In this document: piece after piece, positions 35,853 through 44,186 of the stretch
Layout of the letters: the number at the start of each line of letters is the position of its first letter
Numbering within the stretch: the first letter of the stretch is position 1
Source of the DNA: Rivularia sp034931125
GTDB taxonomy: Bacteria; Cyanobacteriota; Cyanobacteriia; Cyanobacteriales; Nostocaceae
Reading direction: 5' to 3'
Assembly (NCBI RefSeq): GCF_034931125.1
Contig: NZ_JAYGHM010000027.1
Coordinates: forward strand, 33,294 to 97,293
Length of the DNA: 64,000 nucleotides
Made by a program: the position numbers and the translations under genes
Notes under the pieces: model-generated
Told to the model about the DNA's origin: nothing
The model's database searches: none
What the model saw: the letters and a program-made list of their open reading frames with translations, nothing else

Positions 35853-37586
35853 ATGACACTCCCTGTCGTGTCTATTTCTGGTAAGAAAAAAAAGAAACCG
35901 TCTTTAGTCTTGACCCTTTCTGGGGCGGGTTTATTAATTGGTAGTGGGATAGCGGCTTACTGGCTTTTGACGGCTGGAAAACCATCGTCTAGTTTGCCTG
36001 TAGGTGCCAATATTATTCCCGAAGATGCCCTATTTACGGTTTCTCTAAGTACGGATACTAATCAGTGGGACAAACTGCGTTCTTTTGGAACCAAACAAAG
36101 CCAAGCTGCTCTAGATAAAAGTTTAGTTCAGTGGCGCGATCGCTTTCTGGCAAAGGAAGGTTTTGATTTTCAAAAAGATGTCAGTCCTTGGGTTGGAGAC
36201 CAGGTAACTGTGGCAATTCTCGCTCCTCAAGAGCCGAAAACTCCACCAGAAGCAGTACCAGTACCCAGTGATGAAAAATTAGCTCCCGTCGAACAATCGA
36301 TGGTGATGGTTTTACCAATTCAAGACCAAAACAAAGCTCAAACAGCTTTTGCACAACCAAAAGCCTTGAAAGGGAAATGGGTTGACCGCGAGTATGAAGG
36401 GATTACGATCAAAGAAGCTGAATCAACTTCAGGGGAAAAGTTATCTACAGCAATAATAGAAGAACGTTTTTTAATTATTGCAGATAATCCCAAAGCTACT
36501 GAAAGAACGATCAAAGCTTATAAAAGCAAAGCAACACTAGCTAATGGGGTCGGTTTTGCCAAGCATTTACCCCAAATCGCGACTTATCAACCCCTCGCTC
36601 AGTTTTACGTCAATATTCCGTCTGCGGCTCAAATCGCGGGGACAACTTCTGCTAAGACTCGCTTACCCGCGCAAGTTTTAGCACAACTGAAAAATAATCA
36701 AGGTTTAGCGGGAACTGTCAGTTTAGAATCTCAAGGACTGCGATTTAAAGGAGTATCTTGGTTAAAACCCAATAGTCAAAGAGTGCTAGCGGTAGAAAAT
36801 AAAGCTACCACTATGACAACTCGTTTACCAGCATCCACCTTAATGATGTTTTCTGGTGGGAACTTACGCAGATTGTGGGCTGATTACGTTTCAACTGCTC
36901 AGAAAAATCCTCTTTCTCCAGTTAATCCAGAAGAGTTAAGAAGCGGCTTTAAAAATTTGAGTGGACTTGATTTAGACGGTGACTTGCTGAGTTGGATGGG
37001 AGGTGAATTTGCCGTATCGATTATTCCTGATGCCCCAAATAAAGACATCCCTCAAGACGTTCGAGTAGCTTTAGTATTTATGGTACAGGCTAGCGATCGC
37101 CAAAAAGCAGAAACATCTTTAAAACAGTTAGATGACGCGATGAGAACTCAGTATCAGTTTACGATCAAAGAAGAGAAAGCAGGGGAAGTTCCTGTTGTCA
37201 GATGGATTGGTCCGTCGGGAACTTTAACTGCTACTCATGGTTGGCTGGATAAAGATGTTGCTTTTTTGACTTTGGGAACACCCGTAACTGAGAAAATTCT
37301 TCCCAAACCAAAGAATATTTTAGCTAATGCCGATTCTTTTCACAAAGCATTACCCCAAGAAGTTAATCCTGTCAATGGTCAGTTTTTCTTGGACATGGAA
37401 GGTGCAGCAAAAAGCTTGTCCTTACCGGCTTTGTTTCCCCAACAACAAAATTTTTTGAACGCAATTAATTCCATCGGTGTAACAACTGCGGTAAGCGATA
37501 GTCGGACTACTCGCTATGATGTTTTGCTGGAATTGAAAAAAGGAGAGAAACCACCACAGCTTTCAAGTTCCAAGGAAAGTGAGTAG
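35853..37586 (+). CDS. DUF3352 membrane-anchored protein
   Basis: 577 residues from ATG 35853; a TTG at 35844 would add three codons and lies too close to the GAGG at 35838. One N-terminal membrane helix (about 20-42, following KKKKKPS) anchors a large outside domain. Blocks include DALFTVSLSTDTNQWDKLRS, FQKDVSPWVGDQVTVAILAP, and a later mirrored copy LDLDGDLLSWMGGEFAVSII, showing two related halves. DUF3352 is a conserved cyanobacterial/bacterial family with no known function. Ends in a Ser/Lys-rich tail. Confidence 0.88.
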   Translation: MTLPVVSISGKKKKKPSLVLTLSGAGLLIGSGIAAYWLLTAGKPSSSLPVGANIIPEDALFTVSLSTDTNQWDKLRSFGTKQSQAALDKSLVQWRDRFLAKEGFDFQKDVSPWVGDQVTVAILAPQEPKTPPEAVPVPSDEKLAPVEQSMVMVLPIQDQNKAQTAFAQPKALKGKWVDREYEGITIKEAESTSGEKLSTAIIEERFLIIADNPKATERTIKAYKSKATLANGVGFAKHLPQIATYQPLAQFYVNIPSAAQIAGTTSAKTRLPAQVLAQLKNNQGLAGTVSLESQGLRFKGVSWLKPNSQRVLAVENKATTMTTRLPASTLMMFSGGNLRRLWADYVSTAQKNPLSPVNPEELRSGFKNLSGLDLDGDLLSWMGGEFAVSIIPDAPNKDIPQDVRVALVFMVQASDRQKAETSLKQLDDAMRTQYQFTIKEEKAGEVPVVRWIGPSGTLTATHGWLDKDVAFLTLGTPVTEKILPKPKNILANADSFHKALPQEVNPVNGQFFLDMEGAAKSLSLPALFPQQQNFLNAINSIGVTTAVSDSRTTRYDVLLELKKGEKPPQLSSSKESE

Positions 37587-37697
37587 GAAAGTGAGTCCTA
37601 GAGGTGAAAATCTTAAGTGATTAGTGCCTCTTCTAAATAGGGCTTTGAAAGAAAGTAAGATAAAAAATTATAGTAATTTCATTGGGAGAACACTTTT

Positions 37698-38756
37698 ATG
37701 GATTTAGTTGTACTCCAGAATTGGCTTGATAATGCTTCCTTCCTCGTCCTGTTTGTCACAATGTTGATTTATTGGGTAGGAGCAGCTTTTCCTAATTTAC
37801 CGATTTTGGGTGGTTTAGGAACCGCTGGAATGGCGATCGCTAATTTGTGCATGGCAACTTTACTTGGTGCAAGATGGTTGGAGGGTGGATATTTCCCTTT
37901 AAGCAATTTATATGAATCTTTGTTTTTCTTGGCTTGGGGAATCACTACGGTTCATTTAATCGCTGAATACAGCAGTCGCAGCCGTTTGGTAGGTGTTGCG
38001 ACTTCTCCCGTAGCGATGGGAATTAGCGCTTTTGCAGCACTAACGCTTCCTTCAGATATGCAAGTTTCGGAACCATTAGTACCCGCACTCAAATCAAACT
38101 GGTTGATGATGCACGTCAGCGTGATGATGTTGAGTTATTCGGCTTTAATGGTAGGTTCTTTAATAGCCGTAGCATTTCTGATCGTTACAAAAGGTCAACC
38201 AGTGCAGCTTCAAGGTAGTTCCGTCGGTACTGGTGGCTATCGTACTAACGGTTATCGCTTGCACAAAGCCGGTGAATTAGTTACCGAACCCCAAACATTT
38301 GCTTTTGAAAACAATGGTTTTTCTCCCGTTCAAAGCAGTAGTAATGGTAATGGTAAAACAGGTACGGCAGTTGCACGGCGTATAGAAACTCAAACATCAA
38401 GCATTGATTCAGGAGAACTGCTTTCTCCTCAAAGATTAAGTCTTGCGGAAACTTTAGATAATATTAGCTATCGGATTATTGGGTTGGGTTTTCCCCTCTT
38501 GACAATCGGCATTATTGCTGGTGCGGTTTGGGCGAATGAAGCGTGGGGTTCTTACTGGAGTTGGGACCCTAAAGAAACCTGGGCATTAATTACCTGGTTG
38601 GTGTTTGCGGCTTATCTGCACTCCCGGATTACTCGCGGTTGGCAAGGTCGTCGTCCGGCAATTTTAGCGGCTACGGGGTTTGTTGCGGTTTGGGTTTGTT
38701 ATTTGGGAGTGAATTTGTTGGGTAAGGGTTTGCATTCTTATGGGTGGTTTTTTTAG
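37698..38756 (+). CDS. ccsA: System II cytochrome c biogenesis protein (CcsA/ResC; called CcsB in TIGR03144)
   Basis: 352 residues with about eight membrane helices. The heme-handling WWD-type motif WGSYWSWDPKETWALITWLV is near the C-terminus (about 285-304), with conserved His in NLYESLFFLAWGITTVHLIAE (in part), LMMHVSVMMLSYSAL and LHSRITRGWQGRR. A Gly/Asn/Ser-rich hydrophilic insert (about 170-240) is variable in the family. It works with Ccs1/ResB to deliver heme to apocytochromes c in the thylakoid lumen and periplasm. ATG start with GGGAG upstream. Confidence 0.94.
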   Translation: MDLVVLQNWLDNASFLVLFVTMLIYWVGAAFPNLPILGGLGTAGMAIANLCMATLLGARWLEGGYFPLSNLYESLFFLAWGITTVHLIAEYSSRSRLVGVATSPVAMGISAFAALTLPSDMQVSEPLVPALKSNWLMMHVSVMMLSYSALMVGSLIAVAFLIVTKGQPVQLQGSSVGTGGYRTNGYRLHKAGELVTEPQTFAFENNGFSPVQSSSNGNGKTGTAVARRIETQTSSIDSGELLSPQRLSLAETLDNISYRIIGLGFPLLTIGIIAGAVWANEAWGSYWSWDPKETWALITWLVFAAYLHSRITRGWQGRRPAILAATGFVAVWVCYLGVNLLGKGLHSYGWFF

Positions 38757-39048
38757 ATTATCCAGCGGTTGATTAATTAATCTGGCGGTTGAAACCGCGT
38801 CTACACAGGCAAAACCCGCCTGCGCGGGTTGAATAAGTTAATTTATAATGCTCTTTTCCACAGGTTGGGAAGGAGTTTTTTTATATGTTGAAAGTTTTAG
38901 AACTTATGCAAAAATCGTAGGTTGGGTTGAACGGAGTGAAGCCCAACAAATTCTTCATAATGTTGGGTTTCGTTCCTCAACTTAATCTACTACTACTAAA
39001 TTGTGAATTCGGTAATGTTAATGCCCATATGAAAATAACAACAGTTTT
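38757..39048. repeat. Repeat-bearing gap (AACCCGC palindrome and GTTGGGTT repeat copy 1)
   Basis: AACCCGCCTGCGCGGGTT (about 38813-38831) is a 7-bp hairpin also related to sequence at 32.4 kb. The GTTGGGTT...GCCCAAC hairpin near 38921-38947 precedes a 29-bp sequence (38953-38981, CTTCATAATGTTGGGTTTCG onward) that recurs identically at 39985-40013. Confidence 0.85.
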
Positions 39049-39789
39049 CTATGCTGACGGGTTGCTACGCAAATAACCACCCCCTTCTTCTGAAGTCAAA
39101 TTAACAGAAGTATTGCCGTCGCCGTCTCGCCAGTAGCCTTCTACATAGGTTCCGTCTGCTCGCTCGTATCCGTTAACCCTGTGAGGCTCAACATGATGGG
39201 TATCAGCGACACTTTCCGAAGCATTTTCGTATAAAATTTCAGTCTCGCTGAGAATTTCTGCATCAGCAATAACTGTCTCGCTAAAAATCTCTGCGTCTGA
39301 AATAATTGATTCTCCCAGTATTTCATTATCCGCAATAATTGCGTCGCCCATGTCTAGTAGCTCAGTAATTCCGACAGCTAAAGTACTTATAGCAACAATT
39401 TTGGCAACTTTTCTGACACCTTGTCCAGCCATCTTGAGGTCATTATTGGCAATACCATTACAAACTTCACCTACGCCGTTTGCTGTGTAGGCAATTGTTC
39501 GTCCAAGTCCAGTAACTGTGGTTTTAACTGCATTTCCAGCTTCAGAAAAACCTTCTGTAATTCTCTTTTCGTCTTCAGTGACAATTCCGTAAACTGCGGT
39601 GATTGCTCCATCGGCTAAACTACCTAGCGTTTCTGTTGAAACAACAGTTGATTGGTATACACCTTGTCCTACCTCTTTAACAAAATTACTGTCTACTAAT
39701 ATTCCTACTATTTCGATTCCACCGCCAACGGTTCCTCCGGCAACTTTACCAACGATACTACCCAGATTTTTCAGGAATCCCATATCCAT
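39049..39789 (-). CDS. Gly-rich protein of unknown function with internal acidic repeats and a VEGYWRDGDG tail
   Basis: 246 residues from ATG 39789; an upstream extension to 39906 is open but encodes an implausible Cys/Lys-rich stretch. The N-terminal part (MGFLKNLGSIVGKVAGGTVG onward) is Gly/Val/Ala rich with amphipathic or hydrophobic helices. Residues about 145-195 hold three imperfect copies of a DAEI(L/F)SET unit. The C-terminal motif NGYERADGTYVEGYWRDGDG then GGGYLRSNP recalls tails I have seen on unrelated bacterial proteins of similar layout. I cannot name a family. The gene is flanked by a 29-bp direct repeat (38953 and 39985), suggesting movement or deletion by recombination. Confidence 0.6.
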   Translation of the reverse strand: MDMGFLKNLGSIVGKVAGGTVGGGIEIVGILVDSNFVKEVGQGVYQSTVVSTETLGSLADGAITAVYGIVTEDEKRITEGFSEAGNAVKTTVTGLGRTIAYTANGVGEVCNGIANNDLKMAGQGVRKVAKIVAISTLAVGITELLDMGDAIIADNEILGESIISDAEIFSETVIADAEILSETEILYENASESVADTHHVEPHRVNGYERADGTYVEGYWRDGDGNTSVNLTSEEGGGYLRSNPSA

Positions 39790-39916
39790 ATATAGTATTT
39801 TTTTAAACTTGCATTTCAGTATTAATTTTATAGACCAAATAGAACTATCCTGATGAGTAATTTCACAGAAAATCAAATATTTTTTTGCCAAAGTAAAGTT
39901 AGCCATACTGACATTT

Positions 39917-39983
39917 GCTAACTCCGGACAAGTTGCGATACACCTTCGGTGTTATGCTCTGCGTATCGAAGTTTTCAAAGTAG
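39917..39983 (-). pseudogene. Duplicated scrap of the downstream oxidase gene, interrupted
   Basis: GCTAACTCCGGACAAGTTGC then GAT (39917-39939) is identical to 40586-40608 inside the DAO-type oxidase gene. In that gene the next bases lead to TTTTCAAAGTAG. Here the same TTTTCAAAGTAG follows only after about 31 extra bases containing the small hairpin ACACCTTCGGTGT. The piece has no function as coding sequence. Confidence 0.7.
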
Positions 39984-39984
39984 T

Positions 39985-40013
39985 CTTCATAATGTTGGGT
40001 TTCGTTCCTCAAC
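39985..40013. repeat. 29-bp direct repeat, copy 2
   Basis: Identical to 38953-38981 and in the same orientation. It continues as CCAACCTACTACTA, close to the ends of a dispersed GTAGGTTGGGTT repeat. Confidence 0.9.
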
Positions 40014-40128
40014 CCAACCTACTACTAGTGGTGAAATAATTAAGAAAACAAGCTAAATAGGACACAAATCATTATTCATTGCTCTAAATGAACACGTTAC
40101 AATCTTACTAAATAATTATTAAATTTTT

Positions 40129-40326
40129 ATGAGTAAAAAGAAAAAGTCCGGCGATAATTTTGGGCTAAAATCAACGAAAAAATCCGGCGATGATTTTGGC
40201 TTTAAAACAACTAAAAAATCGGGTGATGATGTTGGATTTAGAAAATCAAACCAGAATTTGCAAGAGCTTATAAAAGAGTTACCTGCTCCTTTACCAAACA
40301 TTGATTTACCAAAAATAGATGATTAA
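40129..40326 (+). CDS. 65-residue protein with three KKSGDDFGFK repeats
   Basis: The sequence opens MSKKKKSGDNFGLKST, then KKSGDDFGFKTT, then KKSGDDVGFRKS: three 12-13-residue direct repeats. It ends with LQELIKELPAPLPNIDLPKI and DD. It has no membrane segment or signal peptide; it is highly charged and probably disordered. ATG 40129 follows an AT-rich leader without a strong ribosome-binding site. I do not recognise the family. The repeated coding DNA and neighbouring direct repeats mark this as an accessory patch. Confidence 0.5.
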   Translation: MSKKKKSGDNFGLKSTKKSGDDFGFKTTKKSGDDVGFRKSNQNLQELIKELPAPLPNIDLPKIDD

Positions 40327-40407
40327 ATCTATATACGATTTTGATTTTTAACCAATATTTTGATACAACCAAAATCGAACAACCATCACTGATAATTAAT
40401 AACTAAC

Positions 40408-41505
40408 TCACAAAATCATCTCCTTCACCATCTGTGCCGTAGCGGGAGCCAATAAAACCCCATTCCGATAATGAGCGCTAGCCAATATCACGTTGTCATA
40501 TCCCGGTAGTTGCTCGATAACTGGTGCGGGACGACCTTCTGGACGAGGACGCAAACCCGACCAGGTGCGGATGATATCGGCTTTCGCTAACTCCGGACAA
40601 GTTGCGATCGCACTTTTCAAAGTAGCATCTAATAGTTCTTTGTCGGCTGATATTTCACCACCATCTTGGGAAAATTCCACCGTCGCACCTACCCAATAAT
40701 CTGTAGTTGGATAAACACCTGCACCACAAGGAACTACGTAAATATCATTACAGGTTATAGCGGGTTGAAATTCGGATTTTGCTAGAGGATGACCCAAACG
40801 TAAATGAATTGCTTGTCCTAATACCGGACGAATATCAACTTTTTGATTTAATTGTGCTGTTAAAGCAGACGAACCGAGTCCCGCAGCAATAATAAATTTG
40901 TCACCTGTAATTACACCATCTGTGGTTTCGAGTTGATTCGGTGACTTCATCCCCAATGCAGTTACACCAAATTTGAAGCTGACACCATTGTGTTTCGCTG
41001 CTTCTACTAAAGCTAATGTTAATGCTGTTGGATCGAGTTGCCGATCTTGGGGTGAATGAATTGCTCCGATATATTCTTGCGATTTAACATCTACCTGGGG
41101 ACATATCTTTTCAAGTTGAGCAACATCTAAAATTTCTAATTGCCAACCTTGATGATGGCGAGTTTCTCGAAGTTTTTCCCAGCTAGTTAAATCATCAGTT
41201 GTCACTTGAGGAGATGGTAACAACATTAAAATTCCTTGACGGTTGAAGGGGATGCGTCGATTTGCGATCGCTTCTAATTCAGGAATCAAAGTTTCATAGC
41301 GTTGGATGCTTGTTTCTCGCATCTGCCAAGCTTTACCCTTGACTTTGTGGCTGACAATGCCCATCAAAACGCCTAAAGCGGCACCTGTAGCGGCTTGGGC
41401 TGGGGGTTGCCGATCCACAACCGTAATTTTTAACCCTGCGATTAAACTTAGTTCATAGGCTAACGTCGCTCCAATAATACCGCAACCGATAATAACTATA
41501 TGCAT
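40408..41505 (-). CDS. FAD-dependent DAO-family (glycine/D-amino-acid oxidase-like) oxidoreductase
   Basis: 365 residues. The FAD-binding motif GCGIIGATLAYEL is at 8-20, followed by VVDRQPPAQAATGAALGVLM. The second FAD segment TGDKFIIAAGLGSSAL and the C-terminal TWSGLRPRPEGRPAPVIEQL, then YRNGVLLAPATAQM, are typical of the glycine oxidase/ThiO type. ThiO supplies glycine imine for thiazole synthesis, but no thiamine genes are adjacent, so ThiO is possible and unproven. A short copy of its 3' half lies at 39917. Confidence 0.87.
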   Translation of the reverse strand: MHIVIIGCGIIGATLAYELSLIAGLKITVVDRQPPAQAATGAALGVLMGIVSHKVKGKAWQMRETSIQRYETLIPELEAIANRRIPFNRQGILMLLPSPQVTTDDLTSWEKLRETRHHQGWQLEILDVAQLEKICPQVDVKSQEYIGAIHSPQDRQLDPTALTLALVEAAKHNGVSFKFGVTALGMKSPNQLETTDGVITGDKFIIAAGLGSSALTAQLNQKVDIRPVLGQAIHLRLGHPLAKSEFQPAITCNDIYVVPCGAGVYPTTDYWVGATVEFSQDGGEISADKELLDATLKSAIATCPELAKADIIRTWSGLRPRPEGRPAPVIEQLPGYDNVILASAHYRNGVLLAPATAQMVKEMIL

Positions 41506-41725
41506 GGCGTGGAGACATCTAAAATAATAATAATGTGGAGACTTGCTATAGCAAGTCTCACGCTGAACGAATTTTAGATTTTAGATTTTAAATTTTGGAT
41601 TGATGATTCTTTCTTTAAAATTTAAAAAGGTCTGAAGCCTGCTAACTTATTCGTGGAATAAATCTAAAATCCAAATCAGATATAAATCTAAAATCTAAAA
41701 TCCAAAACCGTTTGGCCTAAATTGT

Positions 41726-42190
41726 TTACATATCACTAGGTAAAGTATTTTTTGGCAGCAAATCGAGAAATTTCTCAATATCTGTAAAAGCCGCACTATA
41801 GTAGCTCAGAGCTTTTTGGGGATTCGCTTCCTTAGCAGCTTGGTCAATTTTTACAAGATTGTTGAACATCTCTCGCGCAACTTTACGGGCTTCTTTTTGT
41901 CGATCTGGCAAAAGATTAGAAATAATGTAATTCATATTCAACTTTGCTTCTGCTACGGGACCGTGGATAAAATTGCTGACGTTTGTCCAATCTTGGTTTT
42001 GAATCAGTTTTTGCAATTCCGCAGCACGTTCTTGTACTGCTACCACTTCAGGAACGTATTCCTGGATTTTCTCTATTTGTAGTGAGGTATATGCTGGAGG
42101 TGTTGCAGCAACATTCGGACCGCCACAACTGATAAGTAATGTTGCTAAAGATACTAGAATTAGCGAGAAAATGGGGCGTAGACGCGACAT
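41726..42190 (-). CDS. psbQ: Cyanobacterial PsbQ, photosystem II lumenal lipoprotein
   Basis: 154 residues. A lipoprotein signal ends at lipobox LLISC (Cys22). The mature part is a four-helix bundle: SLQIEKIQEYVPEVVAVQER, LQKLIQNQDWTNVSNFIHGP, the MNYIISNLLPDRQKEARKVA helix and YYSAAFTDIEKFLDLLP. This matches cyanobacterial PsbQ (CyanoQ), which binds the lumenal face of photosystem II and stabilises the oxygen-evolving complex. The gene is alone. Confidence 0.92.
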   Translation of the reverse strand: MSRLRPIFSLILVSLATLLISCGGPNVAATPPAYTSLQIEKIQEYVPEVVAVQERAAELQKLIQNQDWTNVSNFIHGPVAEAKLNMNYIISNLLPDRQKEARKVAREMFNNLVKIDQAAKEANPQKALSYYSAAFTDIEKFLDLLPKNTLPSDM

Positions 42191-42531
42191 AAACTAAACT
42201 TATTTATCTGCAAATTAACACAGTAATTTTAACTTGTTGGGGGGTCAAACAATTTTGGATTTTGGATTTTGGATTAATTCCACAAATAAATTTGGATATT
42301 GTTTTGACAGGCTTCTCGCCCTAAGTAATTGCGGTAAAATTGTAAGGCTAATACCGTTTGTGTATAAATACGCGCTTAATCCAGTCTACGTAGGTAGGCT
42401 TTGTAATATTAGCCCCAGCCTTCTAGGCTGCGGGTGTTTTTGAAACACTAATACGGTCAACCTTTCGGCATTTAAAAGAAATCGTAACATTCTTGACATT
42501 AGCCGCATTATTTCAAAAGGGGGGTATTTTT
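42191..42531. other. 341-bp intergenic region
   Basis: AT-rich with scattered TTTTGGATTTTGGATT repeats (about 42250-42275) and an AGCCTTCTAGGCT hairpin (about 42418-42430). No gene seen; the open frame extending left from the next gene starts at TTG 42493 but lacks a ribosome-binding site. Confidence 0.5.
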
Positions 42532-42969
42532 GTGAACGCATCTGAAATGGCAACAAATCTGGAATTTGCGAGTAAAATTGCTGCGGTAGTTAATTTATTT
42601 AAGTTTGAATTTCCCGACGCAAAGTCAGACCTCAAACCTTGGACAAGCGATCGCCAAACTATGGAATTAATAGATCCAGATTCTATTGATATCGGTTTTC
42701 ACTTTCCTGGTGTCAGTAAATCTTGGCAAAGTCGCAGTATCTTAACTCAAATTCGTTTTTATCAAGACCCTATTAGCGGGTTGCGTCGTGCAATTGGTGT
42801 AGAAGTTGCTGGATTTGACCATCGGGGAGAACAGTGGCGAGTTTCGACTGTAGAAAATTGGAATTTTGTTGGTAAACTTAAACCTGCTGAACAAAAACGA
42901 GAAAAGTTAAAAGATTTTTGTCGTCAAGTTTTGGAGGTGTTTAACAGCAATTCGGAAGAAAATAACTAG
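42532..42969 (+). CDS. Conserved hypothetical protein
   Basis: 145 residues from GTG 42532, chosen because AAAGGGGGGT lies 7 bases upstream. The chain is soluble with a mixed alpha/beta pattern: FASKIAAVVNLFKFEFPDAK, SIDIGFHFPGVSKSWQSRSI, LTQIRFYQDP, and GEQWRVSTVENWNFVG. I recall similar short proteins in other cyanobacteria but no family name or function. It converges on the DCC gene with a 9-base gap. Confidence 0.7.
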   Translation: MNASEMATNLEFASKIAAVVNLFKFEFPDAKSDLKPWTSDRQTMELIDPDSIDIGFHFPGVSKSWQSRSILTQIRFYQDPISGLRRAIGVEVAGFDHRGEQWRVSTVENWNFVGKLKPAEQKREKLKDFCRQVLEVFNSNSEENN

Positions 42970-42978
42970 TGAGTAATG

Positions 42979-43386
42979 TTAAATAGTTTCGCAATTACTA
43001 TCAGTACAATAAGTAGATTTGTATGTACTGTCGCGCTTACCAAAAATTGTATAGCGGTGATCGCGGATTTGTTCGTAAAATTGATCGCCAGCCCATTTTA
43101 ATCCTGGTAGAGCGCGATAAGCATCAACAAATACACTACCACCTGGTAATAACCGTCCAATTTCTTCTGCGGCTGCACTACCTTGCCAGCGTCTTTGTGG
43201 AGCATCTGCATCAATCAAAATCATCCCCAATTCGCAATCTGCTGATGTAATATTCCACTTTTGTAGTGCTTGCTGGTCTTGCATGGGGATATAATTGAAC
43301 ATCTGTCCCCGATCTAAATTTTCTAAAACTTGTACTAAAGTAACGCAAAGGTTGCAGTTGCCGTCGTAGATAACTTGGTAGTTCAT
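42979..43386 (-). CDS. DCC-family thiol-disulfide oxidoreductase-like protein (DUF393)
   Basis: 135 residues. It starts MNYQVIYDGNCNLCVTLVQV, which contains the family signature YDGxCxxC (CNLC at about 11-14), then an equivalent of the middle DCC block (LIDADAPQRRWQGSAAAEEI) and a C-terminal region ending with two further Cys (TYCTDSNCE). The family has a thioredoxin-like fold and is assumed to act in redox chemistry. It is soluble and presumably cytosolic; no partner gene is adjacent. Confidence 0.9.
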   Translation of the reverse strand: MNYQVIYDGNCNLCVTLVQVLENLDRGQMFNYIPMQDQQALQKWNITSADCELGMILIDADAPQRRWQGSAAAEEIGRLLPGGSVFVDAYRALPGLKWAGDQFYEQIRDHRYTIFGKRDSTYKSTYCTDSNCETI

Positions 43387-43625
43387 TGGGAATAAATACG
43401 TAAATAAATATTGAATATGTTTCTATTCTAAGATGCTTTATTTAATCTATACCAATTAATTAAAGCCTTATTATAAACAGCCGCTTACACATAACTCTTA
43501 TACACTTTAGTTCCCTCTATCGGTGGAAAGTTTTACTTGTTATATTAATCAGTCGATAGAGAGTTTTAAAACTAAATGTATAGCTGTAATCTAAATTCAT
43601 GTCTATCTGGAGAGATGCACTAATT

Positions 43626-44186
43626 ATGAGCGATACAAACGGAAAACTAGCATCACGTCTTTACCCGTCTCACATTGATATTCCTGCTGAAGTACGAAGC
43701 CAGGTTGTCACACTTCTCAACCAAACAGTGGCTGCAACCGCAGATTTGAAAAGTCAGGTAAAACAAGCCCACTGGAACGTCAAGGGAACTGACTTTTATC
43801 AGCTTCATGAGATGTTTGATGAAATTGCCGGAGAAATAGAAGAGTATATTGATATGTTTGCCGAGCGTGTTACTGCTTTGGCTGGTTATGCTTGCGGTAC
43901 AGTTCGTATGGCTGCGGCTAATTCCATATTGCCAGAATACCCTACCGATATTTTGGATGGAATGCAGCACGTAACTGCTTTAGTTGAGCGTTTTGCAGCG
44001 TATGGTAAGCATTTGAGAGAAGCGATCGACAAGACTGACGATCTAAATGACCAAGACACCAACGATCTTTACGTTGAAGTTTCTCGTACCATTGACAAGC
44101 GACTCTGGTTCTTAGAAGCTCACATCCAGGTTACTGAAGTTAAAGCAGAAAGTGGAACTCAACAGAAAGTTGGTGCTACTAACTAA
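43626..44186 (+). CDS. dps: Dps-family ferritin-like DNA-binding/iron-storage protein
   Basis: 186 residues from ATG 43626 (an upstream ATG 43599 adds nine residues but lies ahead of the better GGAGAG site). The ferroxidase residues are in QAHWNVKGTDFYQLHEMFDE and IAGEIEEYIDMFAERVTALA. A typical C-terminal helix contains KRLWFLEAHIQ. Dps dodecamers oxidise and store iron and protect DNA from peroxide. Cyanobacteria carry several Dps types; the exact class is not assigned. Confidence 0.94.
   Translation: MSDTNGKLASRLYPSHIDIPAEVRSQVVTLLNQTVAATADLKSQVKQAHWNVKGTDFYQLHEMFDEIAGEIEEYIDMFAERVTALAGYACGTVRMAAANSILPEYPTDILDGMQHVTALVERFAAYGKHLREAIDKTDDLNDQDTNDLYVEVSRTIDKRLWFLEAHIQVTEVKAESGTQQKVGATN

Noticed and set aside
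39790..39906. N-terminal extension of the Gly-rich protein
   Set aside because: The 39 extra residues are Lys/Cys/Ile-rich and unlike the rest; the in-frame ATG at 39789 gives a sensible start.
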